Shown piece by piece: positions 10,184 through 19,149 of a stretch of 64,000 nucleotides of DNA (position 1 is the first letter of the stretch; each line of letters begins with the position of its first letter). Location of the stretch: assembly GCF_041320605.1 (NCBI RefSeq), contig NZ_CP166679.1:806001-870000 (forward strand), given 5' to 3'. Source of the stretch: Arenibacter antarcticus. Its GTDB lineage: Bacteria; Bacteroidota; Bacteroidia; Flavobacteriales; Flavobacteriaceae. Under the pieces are notes generated by a model. That model was not told the origin of the DNA and ran no database searches. It saw nothing but the letters and a program-made list of their open reading frames with translations. A program made the position numbers and the translations under genes.

Positions 10184-11155
10184 CTATTTTGTACTCCTTA
10201 AATAATTATTGTAAAGCAGTCGATAGCAGCCTAATAATTCTTTTTCATCGTCATAGGCAGACTCAAACATAAAAGGACCTTTGAATTCCACCTTTTCCAA
10301 GGCTTCTAAAATAAGCGTCCAATTATTTTTTCCTTTACCTGAGCAAGGAGAAAAGTGATTTTCCTGTAATCCGGTACCATCTGCTATATGGAGCGATTTT
10401 AGTCGACTTCCCATTGCCATAATCAATTCTTCGGGGTTCTTGATATGATTCATATCAATTGCAGAGCCGATAGATTCTGGAAGTCTACTCATGACTTCCA
10501 CTGTTTCCTGTACAGTACGAAGCAATGGTCTCTCCCGATTACTATCTCTTAAAAGCTCTGGTCCCAGCATGTTTTCGACTACCATAGTTGCATTGATTTC
10601 CTTCACTTTTTCATTCAATGCATTAGCCGATTTTATGAACTGCACCTTTCGGAGGTCCCTTTCATTTAACCCTAAATAATAACTTGGATGAAATAGAATT
10701 ATTTTTGGTTTTAGAATTCCCAACAGCTCCACCAATTTACTATGCTTGGCAACCACATCTTGGCGATCCGTTTCATTGACCAATGATAGATCTATATGCT
10801 CACCGAAGGGCATATGAATCGACCAAATTTCGATTCCAGCCTCATCCGCATTCTTTTTTGCCCATTTTAGTTTTTCTGAAATTTCCGCTTCGGAAAGTTT
10901 AAAGTTCCTATTTCCATCAATAAAAGCAGATATTCCGGATACCTCCACATAATCTACACCCACTGATTTAGCGTATTTTAAACTTTTAAGTTCAAATTTA
11001 CTACCCCCAATTGGGATACTGTAACCCACCTTTAATGGTGGATCTTGAATTTCCGGCGCTACTGGGTCTGGTATATTTACTGATTCTTCTGTGCCAGAAT
11101 TACAGGTGATGAATGTAACAAATATCAGTACAGTTAATAATGCGGTTCGTTTCAT
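10184..11155 (-). CDS. Exported sugar phosphate isomerase/epimerase-like TIM-barrel lipoprotein
   Basis: A 323-residue protein with a lipoprotein signal (FITCNSG, cysteine ~19) followed by a xylose-isomerase-like TIM barrel. Typical blocks are GVDYVEVSGI, IWSIHMPFG, ILFHPSYY, MVVENMLG, SAIDMNHIKNP, LHIADGTG and GPFMFESAYDD, which supply the Glu, His and Asp usually binding the metal. Cytosolic relatives isomerise or epimerise sugars and inositols. Export of this fold suggests work on a free or glycan-bound sugar in the periplasm, which is an inference. It starts 22 bp after the susD-like stop, so it is in the same operon. Confidence 0.88.
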   Translation of the reverse strand: MKRTALLTVLIFVTFITCNSGTEESVNIPDPVAPEIQDPPLKVGYSIPIGGSKFELKSLKYAKSVGVDYVEVSGISAFIDGNRNFKLSEAEISEKLKWAKKNADEAGIEIWSIHMPFGEHIDLSLVNETDRQDVVAKHSKLVELLGILKPKIILFHPSYYLGLNERDLRKVQFIKSANALNEKVKEINATMVVENMLGPELLRDSNRERPLLRTVQETVEVMSRLPESIGSAIDMNHIKNPEELIMAMGSRLKSLHIADGTGLQENHFSPCSGKGKNNWTLILEALEKVEFKGPFMFESAYDDEKELLGCYRLLYNNYLRSTK

Positions 11156-11177
11156 ACCAAAATGTTTTAGTTTTAAA

Positions 11178-12914
11178 TTACCAGTTAGGATTCTGTGTCA
11201 AATTGGGATTCAAAGCTAGATCTTCAAGCGGCAGAGGATAATAATAATCCTTATTTTCATCAAAAGAGCCACCGTAACTAAAGGGGTTTAAATTACCTGA
11301 AGTCCCATTTGTCAGTGGTCTTTGCTGAATATTAATAAGAGAAGTAACTGAACTAGGTGCTCCAGAAGCATCACCATTGTGCAGGTAGACATCGGCTATA
11401 CCGTCATTATTAAAATCATAAGACCCTAACCCTGAAAAATATATTCCAAGCATAGGTTGCTCTATTTTTTGTCCTTCTTTCCATCGCATTAAATCATCCC
11501 ATCTTAAGCCCTCATTAAATAATTCAATTCTGCGTTCTCTCCTAATTTCCAATATAACTCCCTTATTTTGGCCTTGGGCAACATTAGGATATAGATTTTC
11601 AAGATATTGATCGGGATTGCTATTGGCGGCAGCCAATTTTAAATGGGGCATTGCAACCCTATCCCGGAGTACGTTAATGCTCTTATCCAAGTCTGCTTGG
11701 GTAATTGTTCCTAGTTCTGCTTTGGCCTCGGCATAGATCAATAATGCTTCAGCATAACGAAAAATTATTAAGTCGAAGTAAGCTCCGCTCCATTGGTCTT
11801 TAGAAGGCAGCCCCTTAATGACCCTATAGCCTGTGGTTGTACCCGCAAGAGTGACAGGTTCGGCAGCGCTTTCACCATTTACAACAAAATTGGGACCTGC
11901 AGTCGATTGTGTTAAACGAGGGTCTCTATTCTGCATTTCTTCATAATATCCCATGGTATCATAATTGGGAAGATCGGTAAAGCGGGTTCCATTTTTGTTT
12001 AAATAACTATTGACCAGATCTTTGGGAAGGCCCCATGCACCTTGCGTTGGTGCGGTCATCAAATACCCTAAATTATGTGTTGCTTTTTCACGATCAAAAT
12101 CTTGGGCCAAGATGGTTTCTACCTCATCCTGATTATTTCTTGAGAAAAGGTTTCTATAAGCAGCACCGGGTCCACCAGAGGCATATAAGGTGTACTTCCC
12201 AGCGTTCATTAGCTCCTCAGATGCAGATATCGATTCGTTAAGAAATTTCTCATACCCCCCAATACCGTGATACTTCCTCAAAGTACCTTCATAAAGTGCA
12301 ATCCTCGCTTTTAATAAAAGTGCTGTGGATTTTGTTATTTTATTAAGCTCCTTTTTATCGGGAATATTGTTTACTGCATAATTTATATCTGCTAGTACGG
12401 AATCCATTACTAATTCTCGCGGATCTCTAGATTTGTACAAATCCTCATCTCCTGCATTCAACACTTTATTATGCCATGGTACATCACCAAAAGACTTTAC
12501 CTTTTGAAAATAAAAATACGCCCTAAAGAAACGGGCTACACCAGAATAGTGACGCTTTGCTGCCTCATCGTCTACTTTATCGTAATTTTCAAGAAAGTAG
12601 TTTATATCGCGTAAGCGCCCCCAAGACCAGCCTCCACTACCTCTGTTAGTTGGGATTATACGGCTCCCTCGGACCCTGTCAGCCGCAATCAACGGCACTA
12701 TATTGTCGGAATCTTCATCTTCCGTATATACATTATGACCAGAAAGCATGGTATAGAAATCGTTCGTTGCAACCTCCAAGTCCTTTGGAGTATTGAAGAA
12801 AAATTCGGCATCAAGTTGATCTTCTGGCGGCCTATCTAAATAATCGGTTTCACAACTAAAGAACACTAAGGTCAGGAAAACACAACTAAATCTATAAAAA
12901 AATAATCTTTTCAT
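11178..12914 (-). CDS. SusD/RagB family glycan-binding outer-membrane lipoprotein
   Basis: A 578-residue SusD-like protein. A signal peptide with lipobox FFSC precedes ETDYLDRPPEDQLDAEFFF, the typical RagB/SusD start. Helical TPR-like segments follow, and the C-terminal half carries FRYAEALLIYAEAKAELG, EIRRERRIELFNEGLRWDDLMRWK and a final NPNLTQNPNW. All are hallmarks of the family. It forms the surface lid of the SusC channel and captures oligosaccharides. It directly follows the susC-like gene (29 bp gap), the invariant PUL pair. Confidence 0.96.
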   Translation of the reverse strand: MKRLFFYRFSCVFLTLVFFSCETDYLDRPPEDQLDAEFFFNTPKDLEVATNDFYTMLSGHNVYTEDEDSDNIVPLIAADRVRGSRIIPTNRGSGGWSWGRLRDINYFLENYDKVDDEAAKRHYSGVARFFRAYFYFQKVKSFGDVPWHNKVLNAGDEDLYKSRDPRELVMDSVLADINYAVNNIPDKKELNKITKSTALLLKARIALYEGTLRKYHGIGGYEKFLNESISASEELMNAGKYTLYASGGPGAAYRNLFSRNNQDEVETILAQDFDREKATHNLGYLMTAPTQGAWGLPKDLVNSYLNKNGTRFTDLPNYDTMGYYEEMQNRDPRLTQSTAGPNFVVNGESAAEPVTLAGTTTGYRVIKGLPSKDQWSGAYFDLIIFRYAEALLIYAEAKAELGTITQADLDKSINVLRDRVAMPHLKLAAANSNPDQYLENLYPNVAQGQNKGVILEIRRERRIELFNEGLRWDDLMRWKEGQKIEQPMLGIYFSGLGSYDFNNDGIADVYLHNGDASGAPSSVTSLINIQQRPLTNGTSGNLNPFSYGGSFDENKDYYYPLPLEDLALNPNLTQNPNW

Positions 12915-12943
12915 TTCTAAATCATTAAGAATTATTACAATAA

Positions 12944-15900
12944 TTATAAGCCCAAATTAACTCCAAGGGAAATGGTTTTCCCCAAAGGATAATCTCTTAA
13001 ATCCGCCCTACCAACGGCACTACCTGGACTAGAATAATTGATAGCCGAACCTGCTTGCTCAGGATCTACATATTTAGTTAAGTCCCCTAGTCGCCATGTG
13101 AATAGGTTCTCTCCACTAAAATAGATCCGGAGTTTCCGCACACTTATTTTTGACATTATTTCTTGAGGAAACGTATAGCCTACAGTGAGGTTTTTAACTC
13201 TTACATAACCAACATTTTCCATATAAAGATCATTCATCTCATAAAGAGAGCGATTGGACCCTAATGAAGCATACCCTCTGGATATTTGAGGAAACTTGCC
13301 TCCTTTCTCAGGTGTCCATGCACTATTTACCAAATCCTTTCTCAATAATGTTAGATAGGGCCGCTGATAAGTCCCCCAATAAATATCTCCTGTTGGATAC
13401 CAATTTTGTTTTCCAATTCCAGCACCAGCCATGGAGAAATCAATACCTTTCCAAGAGGTATTGATATTAAAACCAAAATTATATTTGGGCATTGCATTAC
13501 CAATAGGCACTAAATCTCCGTGATCTTCCAAGGTATAGTTTCCGCGGTCTATTTTACCGTCTCCGTTGGTATCTACGTACTTAATATCACCTGCTCTTAA
13601 TTTACTCCATTCATTATTCTGAACTATGTTCAAAATATATCTATACACCTGTCCCAGATTTTGAGAAGGATTATCGAAAGAATCCTGATAGGCTTTGGCC
13701 TCCTCATCGGACTGAAATTGGCCGTCGGTACGGTAACCCCATATTTGACCAAGTTCCTGACCTTCCCAATAGGAGCTCATAAGACCTTCAGGATTATCAT
13801 ACTTTGTGATGATTCCCTTAAAATTGGAAACACTAGCAGATGCGTTTATGGTAAGTGGGGAACCTCCAACAATAAAGGAGTCTTTGTAGCCTAGACTTAG
13901 CTCAAAACCTGTATTCCGTAAAGATGCGAGATTTTCCCTAGGTTCGGATGCTCCAAAAGTGGAAGGTAAAGGGGTACCTGGTAAATACATACCTTCAGTT
14001 TCCTTTCTATACCAATCAAATGATGCGTTAAATTTATTCCTCATAAACCCTAAATCGACTCCAAAATCAAGAGTTTTTGTAGATTCCCAGGTGACCACCT
14101 TAGGTAAGGGGCCGGGGGCAGAAACATAGTTTAAAGGTTCGCCATGATCCATCCAACTAGACTGACCCATAGGCATCAATGATTGAAAGGTATTTACTGG
14201 AACATTTTGGTTGCCGAGCTCCCCATAAGAGGCTCTTAGTTTTAAGGCACTAACTGCGTCCTCAATTGGCTTCCAGAAACCCTCCTTGTTAACCTGCCAA
14301 CCAGCTGAAATGGACGGAAAAAAGCCCCATCTACTATCCTCAGGGAATCGAGAAGATCCATCATATCTAGCATTTACTTCTAACAAATATTTATTCTTAT
14401 AATCATAATTAAATCTCCCAAAATAACCTTGTACTGCCCACAAAAGAGCGGAACCATCTGCTTTTAACATTTCTGTTCCAAAAGCCAAATTAGCCTTATC
14501 CCTAATCAATAATCCTCCTTGTTGTGCAAACACCCTATCTTGGTCAAAGTCTTCTTGATTGTACCCACCTAACAACTTAAAGTGGTGAGTTTTGTCAATA
14601 TCTAATTTATAGGTTGCGAAAACATTCATCGCCTTATAATAATTACGCCATCTATACTCCCCAAGCTGATTAATTCCTGCAGTCGTCAGCGTAAGTTTAT
14701 CTGTGGATAAATATTCAAACTGATTATAGCGATATGTATTTGCCGTGTTAGTAATCCTATTACTATAATCAAAATTTAATTCTAAATTTTTGGTTGGCGT
14801 AAGTTTTGCTCTAAACGTATTTGTAAATTGTTCGGTGTTGTATTTACGCCAGTTATTACCCTCTTCCATAGCAGGACCACCACCTTGCCCGCCACTTCCA
14901 CTTCTTCCTATATCTGTTGGAATTCCATCAACTTCATGAGGGTAAAATGCTGCTAAATCGTACCAAGTTGTCGTACTCCAAAGCCCACCATAACCATTTC
15001 GGAATCCACCAAACTCCTGACTAGATTCGCGGCTAAACAGAATGTTATTCGACAACTGCAACCACTTGGTCACATCAAAAGTGATAGTTGATTTTAAGTT
15101 ATATCTGTCGAAATCAGAATCCTGAATGTTATTAATGGTTTCTCGTTTATAAATTCTTCCAGACAGATATCCTTTTATTTTATCTCCTCCTCCAGAAATA
15201 GATATATTATGAATTGAGGAAGGCTGAATATTTTTAAACAGGTAGTCGTACCAGTTTGTATCATAAAAAAACTTGTGTGAGCCATTAGCTTGTTTTTGAT
15301 GAAACGGTTCTATTTCTCCATTAGCGACCATTTTAATGGTTTCCCAATCCATATCATTATATCCCGTAAAATTAGATCCGTTGTAACCAAAAATTGCCGC
15401 ATCTACCGTCTTCCCATATACATAAGGGTCAGATATAAAATCTGTTCTAGTAGTAGGACTGGTAAATCCATAATTACTTGTATAATCAATTCTCATATCT
15501 CCAGACTTCCCTGTCTTAGTAGTTATCAGTATTACCCCAAAAGCTCCCCTGGCGCCATATATAGCAGCCGAAGCCGCATCTTTAAGGACCGTGACATTCT
15601 GAATATCTTGAGGATTTACTCGGCCTATTTCACCTTCAATACCATCAATCATCACTAGTGGGCCGCCCCCATTAATAGAATTAAACCCACGTATATTAAT
15701 ATCCGGAGTATCCGAAGGATCACCGGTATTTACCTGAATATTTAATCCGGGCATTAAACCTTGCAAAGTGCTAATGATATCTGGCGCAGCTCTCATTGCA
15801 ATATCATCCGCATTTATTTGACTTATGGCTCCGGTTAAGTTCTCTTTTTTCTGAGTTCCATACCCTACTACCACAACTTCATCCAAACTATTGATATCAT

Positions 15901-16198
15901 CCTGCATAACAACGTTTAGCTTACTCAGAGACCCCAGAGAAACTTCTTGACGAGCGAATCCTAGAGAAGAAAATATCAATATATTATCACTTTTATCCAG
16001 CACCGAAATAGTAAAGTTCCCATCAAAATCCGTTATTGACCCTGTATTGGTGTTTTTTATTTGAACAGTCACCCCAGGTAAGGGCAAGTTTTCTTCATCT
16101 ACTACATTACCAGTGACTACCCGCTCTTGAGCAAAACCTTGGAAGGCAGCGAAGCAAAATAATATCAGAAATACACTTTGTAAAGTTTTCTTCATCAT
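12944..16198 (-). CDS. SusC/RagA family TonB-linked outer-membrane transporter
   Basis: A 1084-residue receptor: signal peptide to GFAQ (~23), carboxypeptidase-like domain (ERVVTGNVVDEENLPLPGVTV, ~25-100), TonB box region DEVVVVGYG, plug with ITGAISQINADDI-like and LKDAASAAIYGARGAFGVI, then a large barrel ending in GVNLGL. The signature LKDAASAAIYGARGA is characteristic of SusC proteins. It imports oligosaccharides into the periplasm with TonB energy, paired with the SusD-like protein that follows. Start is the first Met of MMKKTLQ, 26 bp after the NAGPA-family gene. Confidence 0.97.
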   Translation of the reverse strand: MMKKTLQSVFLILFCFAAFQGFAQERVVTGNVVDEENLPLPGVTVQIKNTNTGSITDFDGNFTISVLDKSDNILIFSSLGFARQEVSLGSLSKLNVVMQDDINSLDEVVVVGYGTQKKENLTGAISQINADDIAMRAAPDIISTLQGLMPGLNIQVNTGDPSDTPDINIRGFNSINGGGPLVMIDGIEGEIGRVNPQDIQNVTVLKDAASAAIYGARGAFGVILITTKTGKSGDMRIDYTSNYGFTSPTTRTDFISDPYVYGKTVDAAIFGYNGSNFTGYNDMDWETIKMVANGEIEPFHQKQANGSHKFFYDTNWYDYLFKNIQPSSIHNISISGGGDKIKGYLSGRIYKRETINNIQDSDFDRYNLKSTITFDVTKWLQLSNNILFSRESSQEFGGFRNGYGGLWSTTTWYDLAAFYPHEVDGIPTDIGRSGSGGQGGGPAMEEGNNWRKYNTEQFTNTFRAKLTPTKNLELNFDYSNRITNTANTYRYNQFEYLSTDKLTLTTAGINQLGEYRWRNYYKAMNVFATYKLDIDKTHHFKLLGGYNQEDFDQDRVFAQQGGLLIRDKANLAFGTEMLKADGSALLWAVQGYFGRFNYDYKNKYLLEVNARYDGSSRFPEDSRWGFFPSISAGWQVNKEGFWKPIEDAVSALKLRASYGELGNQNVPVNTFQSLMPMGQSSWMDHGEPLNYVSAPGPLPKVVTWESTKTLDFGVDLGFMRNKFNASFDWYRKETEGMYLPGTPLPSTFGASEPRENLASLRNTGFELSLGYKDSFIVGGSPLTINASASVSNFKGIITKYDNPEGLMSSYWEGQELGQIWGYRTDGQFQSDEEAKAYQDSFDNPSQNLGQVYRYILNIVQNNEWSKLRAGDIKYVDTNGDGKIDRGNYTLEDHGDLVPIGNAMPKYNFGFNINTSWKGIDFSMAGAGIGKQNWYPTGDIYWGTYQRPYLTLLRKDLVNSAWTPEKGGKFPQISRGYASLGSNRSLYEMNDLYMENVGYVRVKNLTVGYTFPQEIMSKISVRKLRIYFSGENLFTWRLGDLTKYVDPEQAGSAINYSSPGSAVGRADLRDYPLGKTISLGVNLGL

Positions 16199-16224
16199 TA
16201 ATTATTTATTAGTTTAAAGATTGG

Positions 16225-17109
16225 TTATTTATTCTGTAAGAATGTAAGAACAGTTGCGACTCCACGCTCCCCTTCATGATCAAATTTTTTATTATCGGTC
16301 GGGTAGTTAACGACTCCGTAATTCTTCACCCAGGCAGTAGAGGATCCTCCTCCATCTAAATTTAAAGCATCCTCACATCCCAAAGCCTTCATTATTGTGG
16401 CCAATTCAGCTATAGAAACTCCATGAGCTTGTGATGCCCTACCGTCAACAACCACTGCCAAGACACGCTTATCCGCAGTAATTCCGATCGCTGTTCTAGG
16501 ATGCCTGTTATCATTAAATTTATTGATACCCCGCACTATATCTTCTCCATTTTTCATCAAAAGCGGTCCCGAAACCAATAGGGTCTCGACGTTAACATCT
16601 TCCCATCCGCTCACAGGCTTCTCATTAATCGAAACTTCACCTAAAGAATTTATCCCAAATCCACCGTTTTCCCTGTGCGAATCAAAACCTGATCGTGTTT
16701 CATTTATCACATTTCCATCCTTTTTCAAAAAAACTGTAGAGCCACCGTTTGTAGTATTAAAAAATGACCCGTTAATCGCTGCTATTGCACCAGTATTAAC
16801 AGCAGCATCACTAGTTTTCAAAAAACCAGATTCAACATACTGTATATCTGCAGAAACAACATTGGGAACCGCACTGATTTCTATTACCGTAACACTTTGT
16901 TTTGAAGAAAATAATTTGTCAAAATGAAAATACTTCCAAACAACCTCATCTGAAACCTCCTTAATGATCCACTCAGCAGAAGAAATGATTTCTATATCAG
17001 TTTTAGGAATTTGGACTTCTGGCGGTTCTGTTATAGCTGATTGACCATCTTGAGAACAACCCATAAAACAAGCTGCTAGTAGCAAGGAAACAATTAAATA
17101 CTTTCTCAT
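16225..17109 (-). CDS. Phosphodiester glycosidase family (NAGPA-like) lipoprotein
   Basis: A 294-residue protein with a lipoprotein signal (LLAACFMGCSQ). Its body matches the NAGPA/phosphodiester glycosidase family (PF09992): AAINGSFFNTTNGG, RHPRTAIGITADKRVLAVVVDG, AELATIMKALGCEDALNLDGGGSSTAWV. The mammalian member removes GlcNAc from GlcNAc-phospho-mannose; bacterial members cleave or process exopolysaccharide linkages, with NGSFF and DGGGSS in the active site. As the first gene of the PUL operon it may define the substrate as a phosphodiester- or alpha-GlcNAc-containing glycan, which is an inference. It follows the promoter at 17234-17264 by a leader of about 120 nt. Confidence 0.92.
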   Translation of the reverse strand: MRKYLIVSLLLAACFMGCSQDGQSAITEPPEVQIPKTDIEIISSAEWIIKEVSDEVVWKYFHFDKLFSSKQSVTVIEISAVPNVVSADIQYVESGFLKTSDAAVNTGAIAAINGSFFNTTNGGSTVFLKKDGNVINETRSGFDSHRENGGFGINSLGEVSINEKPVSGWEDVNVETLLVSGPLLMKNGEDIVRGINKFNDNRHPRTAIGITADKRVLAVVVDGRASQAHGVSIAELATIMKALGCEDALNLDGGGSSTAWVKNYGVVNYPTDNKKFDHEGERGVATVLTFLQNK

Positions 17110-17168
17110 TCTTAATATTTTATTTCGCTTCTATTCATTTTAGAGCAAAAGCATAAAAAATAATTCAT

Positions 17169-17231
17169 TTTAACGTTAAATAAGCGTGGATAATAATATC
17201 CAATCCATGAAATTAACACGTTTTTAACGTT
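17169..17231. promoter_or_regulatory. Candidate repressor operator pair TTTAACGTT
   Basis: A perfect 12-bp palindrome TTTAACGTTAAA (17169-17180) lies in the leader. A second TTTAACGTT (17223-17231) covers the predicted start site of the PUL promoter, 54 bp away (about five helical turns). A central CG flanked by AA/TT is usual for LacI-type operators. No regulator gene lies beside the PUL in this window, so the binder is unknown. Confidence 0.4.
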
Positions 17232-17233
17232 GT

Positions 17234-17264
17234 CAAACTTAGCATAATTTTAACACGAAACAAA
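17234..17264 (-). promoter_or_regulatory. Bacteroidota-type promoter of the PUL operon
   Basis: Read on the minus strand, TTTG (17264-17261), 19 nt, then TAAGTTTG (17241-17234) gives an exact match to the Bacteroidota consensus TTTG-N(17-23)-TAnnTTTG. Transcription would begin near 17227 and run into the NAGPA gene and susC/susD. Confidence 0.7.
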
Positions 17265-17811
17265 TAAAAATATAAAAAAATATAAAAAACCTTATACAAA
17301 ACTTAACGAAACTCCATTTTACCACTCTAGCGTAGCCGATTTCGTCAAAAACTTCATAATTATCATAGATCTAGCTTAAGCAACACTTTAATTACTAATA
17401 TCTATAGAAAAACGAGGCGCTATTATTATATGGAAAAATCAACCAGAAACAATATGAAACAAAATGAAGTTTACTTTAATCGCATAGTACTACAAGCTGT
17501 ATTTTGAACTATAACCCTTTTTATCTTTATGATTAATTTTAATTTAACCATATCCCTGTGCTTGAATATGGAGAAATTATTTTCATGCTATATTACGATA
17601 GATAGGCTACAATCTAAACATTCAAGTATGACGTTTAATTTAAGAAATTGTAAACAACAAGGTCACTGTAACTCAGCTTACAACTCCCTCCCCCATTCAG
17701 CTAGCCCATTTATGGATTTGCTTTATTACTATACCGTAAAATTTGCTTGATGTACCAATATTTGGCACATTAATGTAAATTTTTAATTACGTCAAGAACT
17801 GGTACGGTAAA
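17265..17811. other. AT-rich intergenic region, no gene seen
   Basis: About 550 bp between the PUL promoter and the IS481-type element. Only short open frames with unprotein-like composition occur. A near-palindrome TGTACCAA-TAT-TTGGCACA is at 17751-17769. I see no RNA gene or other feature. Confidence 0.4.
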
Positions 17812-17850
17812 GGGACATCCTTTACAAAGTTAAACGGACATAGTTTACAC
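17812..17850 (+). repeat. Left terminal inverted repeat of the IS481-type element
   Basis: The 39-bp left end aligns with the reverse complement of 19077-19116. Shared blocks are ACAT, TTTACAAAGTTAAA, ACAT and TTTACAC. The exact outer boundary is uncertain by a few bases. Confidence 0.65.
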
Positions 17851-17888
17851 TTTTAAGATTCATAAATTACTTGAAAAAGTGATTTATC

Positions 17889-19082
17889 ATGGTCTGGAAA
17901 GCAACAACTAAAATGGAACAAAAAGTAGAATTTATTCATGAATGGTTAACTCAAAAGTATACCATCACAGAACTTTGTAGGTCTTTTAATATATCCCGGC
18001 CTACCGCCTACAAATTGATTTCCCGATATGAAAAAATGGGCCTATCGGGACTGATCGAGCAAAAAAGAGCTCCTATCAACCACCCCAACAGAACCGATCA
18101 TAAAGTTGAGAAGTCAATTTTAAAATTAAAGGGCAAACACATGCTTTGGGGGGCGAAGAAAATTCGCATTTTGTTGTTTAAACAGTACCCAGAAGAACTT
18201 ATCCCAAGTGTGGCTACAGTTCACAACATCCTTTTTAAAAATGGCCTAGTTAAACCTCAAAAGCGAAGCAGAAGGGTAAAGCCGGTGTTCCCTATCTTCG
18301 ATCCAAAGAAGTGCAATGATGTTTGGAGTGCGGACTACAAGGGCAAGTTTTTAATAGGCAACAAAATATACTGTCACCCACTTACCATTGCCGACTCCAA
18401 GAGCAGGTTTTTGTTTACGGCATAGGGACATTACAAAGAGAACCTTCAGTCCGCCAAGCAAGAGTTTACAAAGGTTTTTAAAAAGGTTTTTAGAAAGTAC
18501 GGTATCCCGAAACAGATACATACAGACAACGGAAGTCCGTTCGGATCTGTAGCCGCCATCCAAAGATATACCAGGCTATCATATTGGTTCATCGAACTGG
18601 GAATCGACCCCGTCTATTCCGGCCCGGCACAACCGGACCAGAACGGACGGCACGAACGTATGCACCGTGATCTGAAGGCAGCTTGTGCCAAACCCTCATC
18701 CTTCGACCTAAAGGCTCAACAACGCAGCCTGAATCGATTTGTGAAAGAATATAACCATATTAGGCCACATGAATCTTTGGAGATGAAAACCCCTGCTGAT
18801 TGCCATGATTTTTCCAATAGACCGTACCCTGAAAAAATTCCGAAATATCACTATTCATCGACCATGAAAGTGATGAAAGTATGCCAAAATGGATCGATGC
18901 GATGGAAGTCGTATTACTGGGTGTATCTAACCGCAGCACTTAAAGGAAAATACGTAGGAGCCGAAGATCAAGGTAACGGAATTTGGAGAGTATTTTATAG
19001 TGACGTATTTTTAGGTTACTTTAACGAAAAGAACATAAGAGACAAACAAGTATCAATTAGACTAAGTCAGAATCTAGTGTAA
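17889..19082 (+). pseudogene. IS481-family transposase, interrupted by one in-frame TAG
   Basis: One reading frame of 398 codons is broken only by TAG at 18423-18425, with no frameshift. Before the stop: an N-terminal helix-turn-helix (TITELCRSFNISRPTAYKLI) and the first catalytic Asp (NDVWSADYKG). After it: the second Asp (IPKQIHTDNGSPF) and the Glu (PDQNGRHERMHRDLK) of the DDE integrase core. Truncation between the first and second catalytic residues should abolish transposition. A single substitution of a CAG or AAG codon explains the stop, so the loss looks recent. The final stop codon lies inside the right inverted repeat. Confidence 0.88.
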
Positions 19083-19116
19083 AGCATGTGACTTTAACTT
19101 TGTAAACTATGTATCC
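19077..19116 (-). repeat. Right terminal inverted repeat of the IS481-type element
   Basis: Inverted partner of 17812-17850, overlapping the last codons of the transposase frame. The boundary is approximate. Confidence 0.65.
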
Positions 19117-19149
19117 TAACGAACAGCTTGATTGAACAAATATCAATTA

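Larger units (their letters stand above)
17812..19116 (+). mobile_element. IS481-type insertion sequence, inactivated
   Basis: About 1.3 kb bounded by ~39-40-bp imperfect inverted repeats and containing one transposase gene disabled by a stop codon. It sits between the PUL promoter region and the amine oxidase gene, 33 bp before that gene's start, so it probably replaced or altered its upstream region. No convincing target duplication could be read. Confidence 0.75.

Noticed and set aside
17529-17750. A plus-strand 73-codon open frame
   Set aside because: Composition is not protein-like, no domain, and no promoter or neighbour supports it.
18423-18425. TAG in the transposase as possible programmed readthrough or recoding
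   Set aside because: IS481 elements are not known for this, and no slippery or stimulatory context is visible; a nonsense mutation is simpler.
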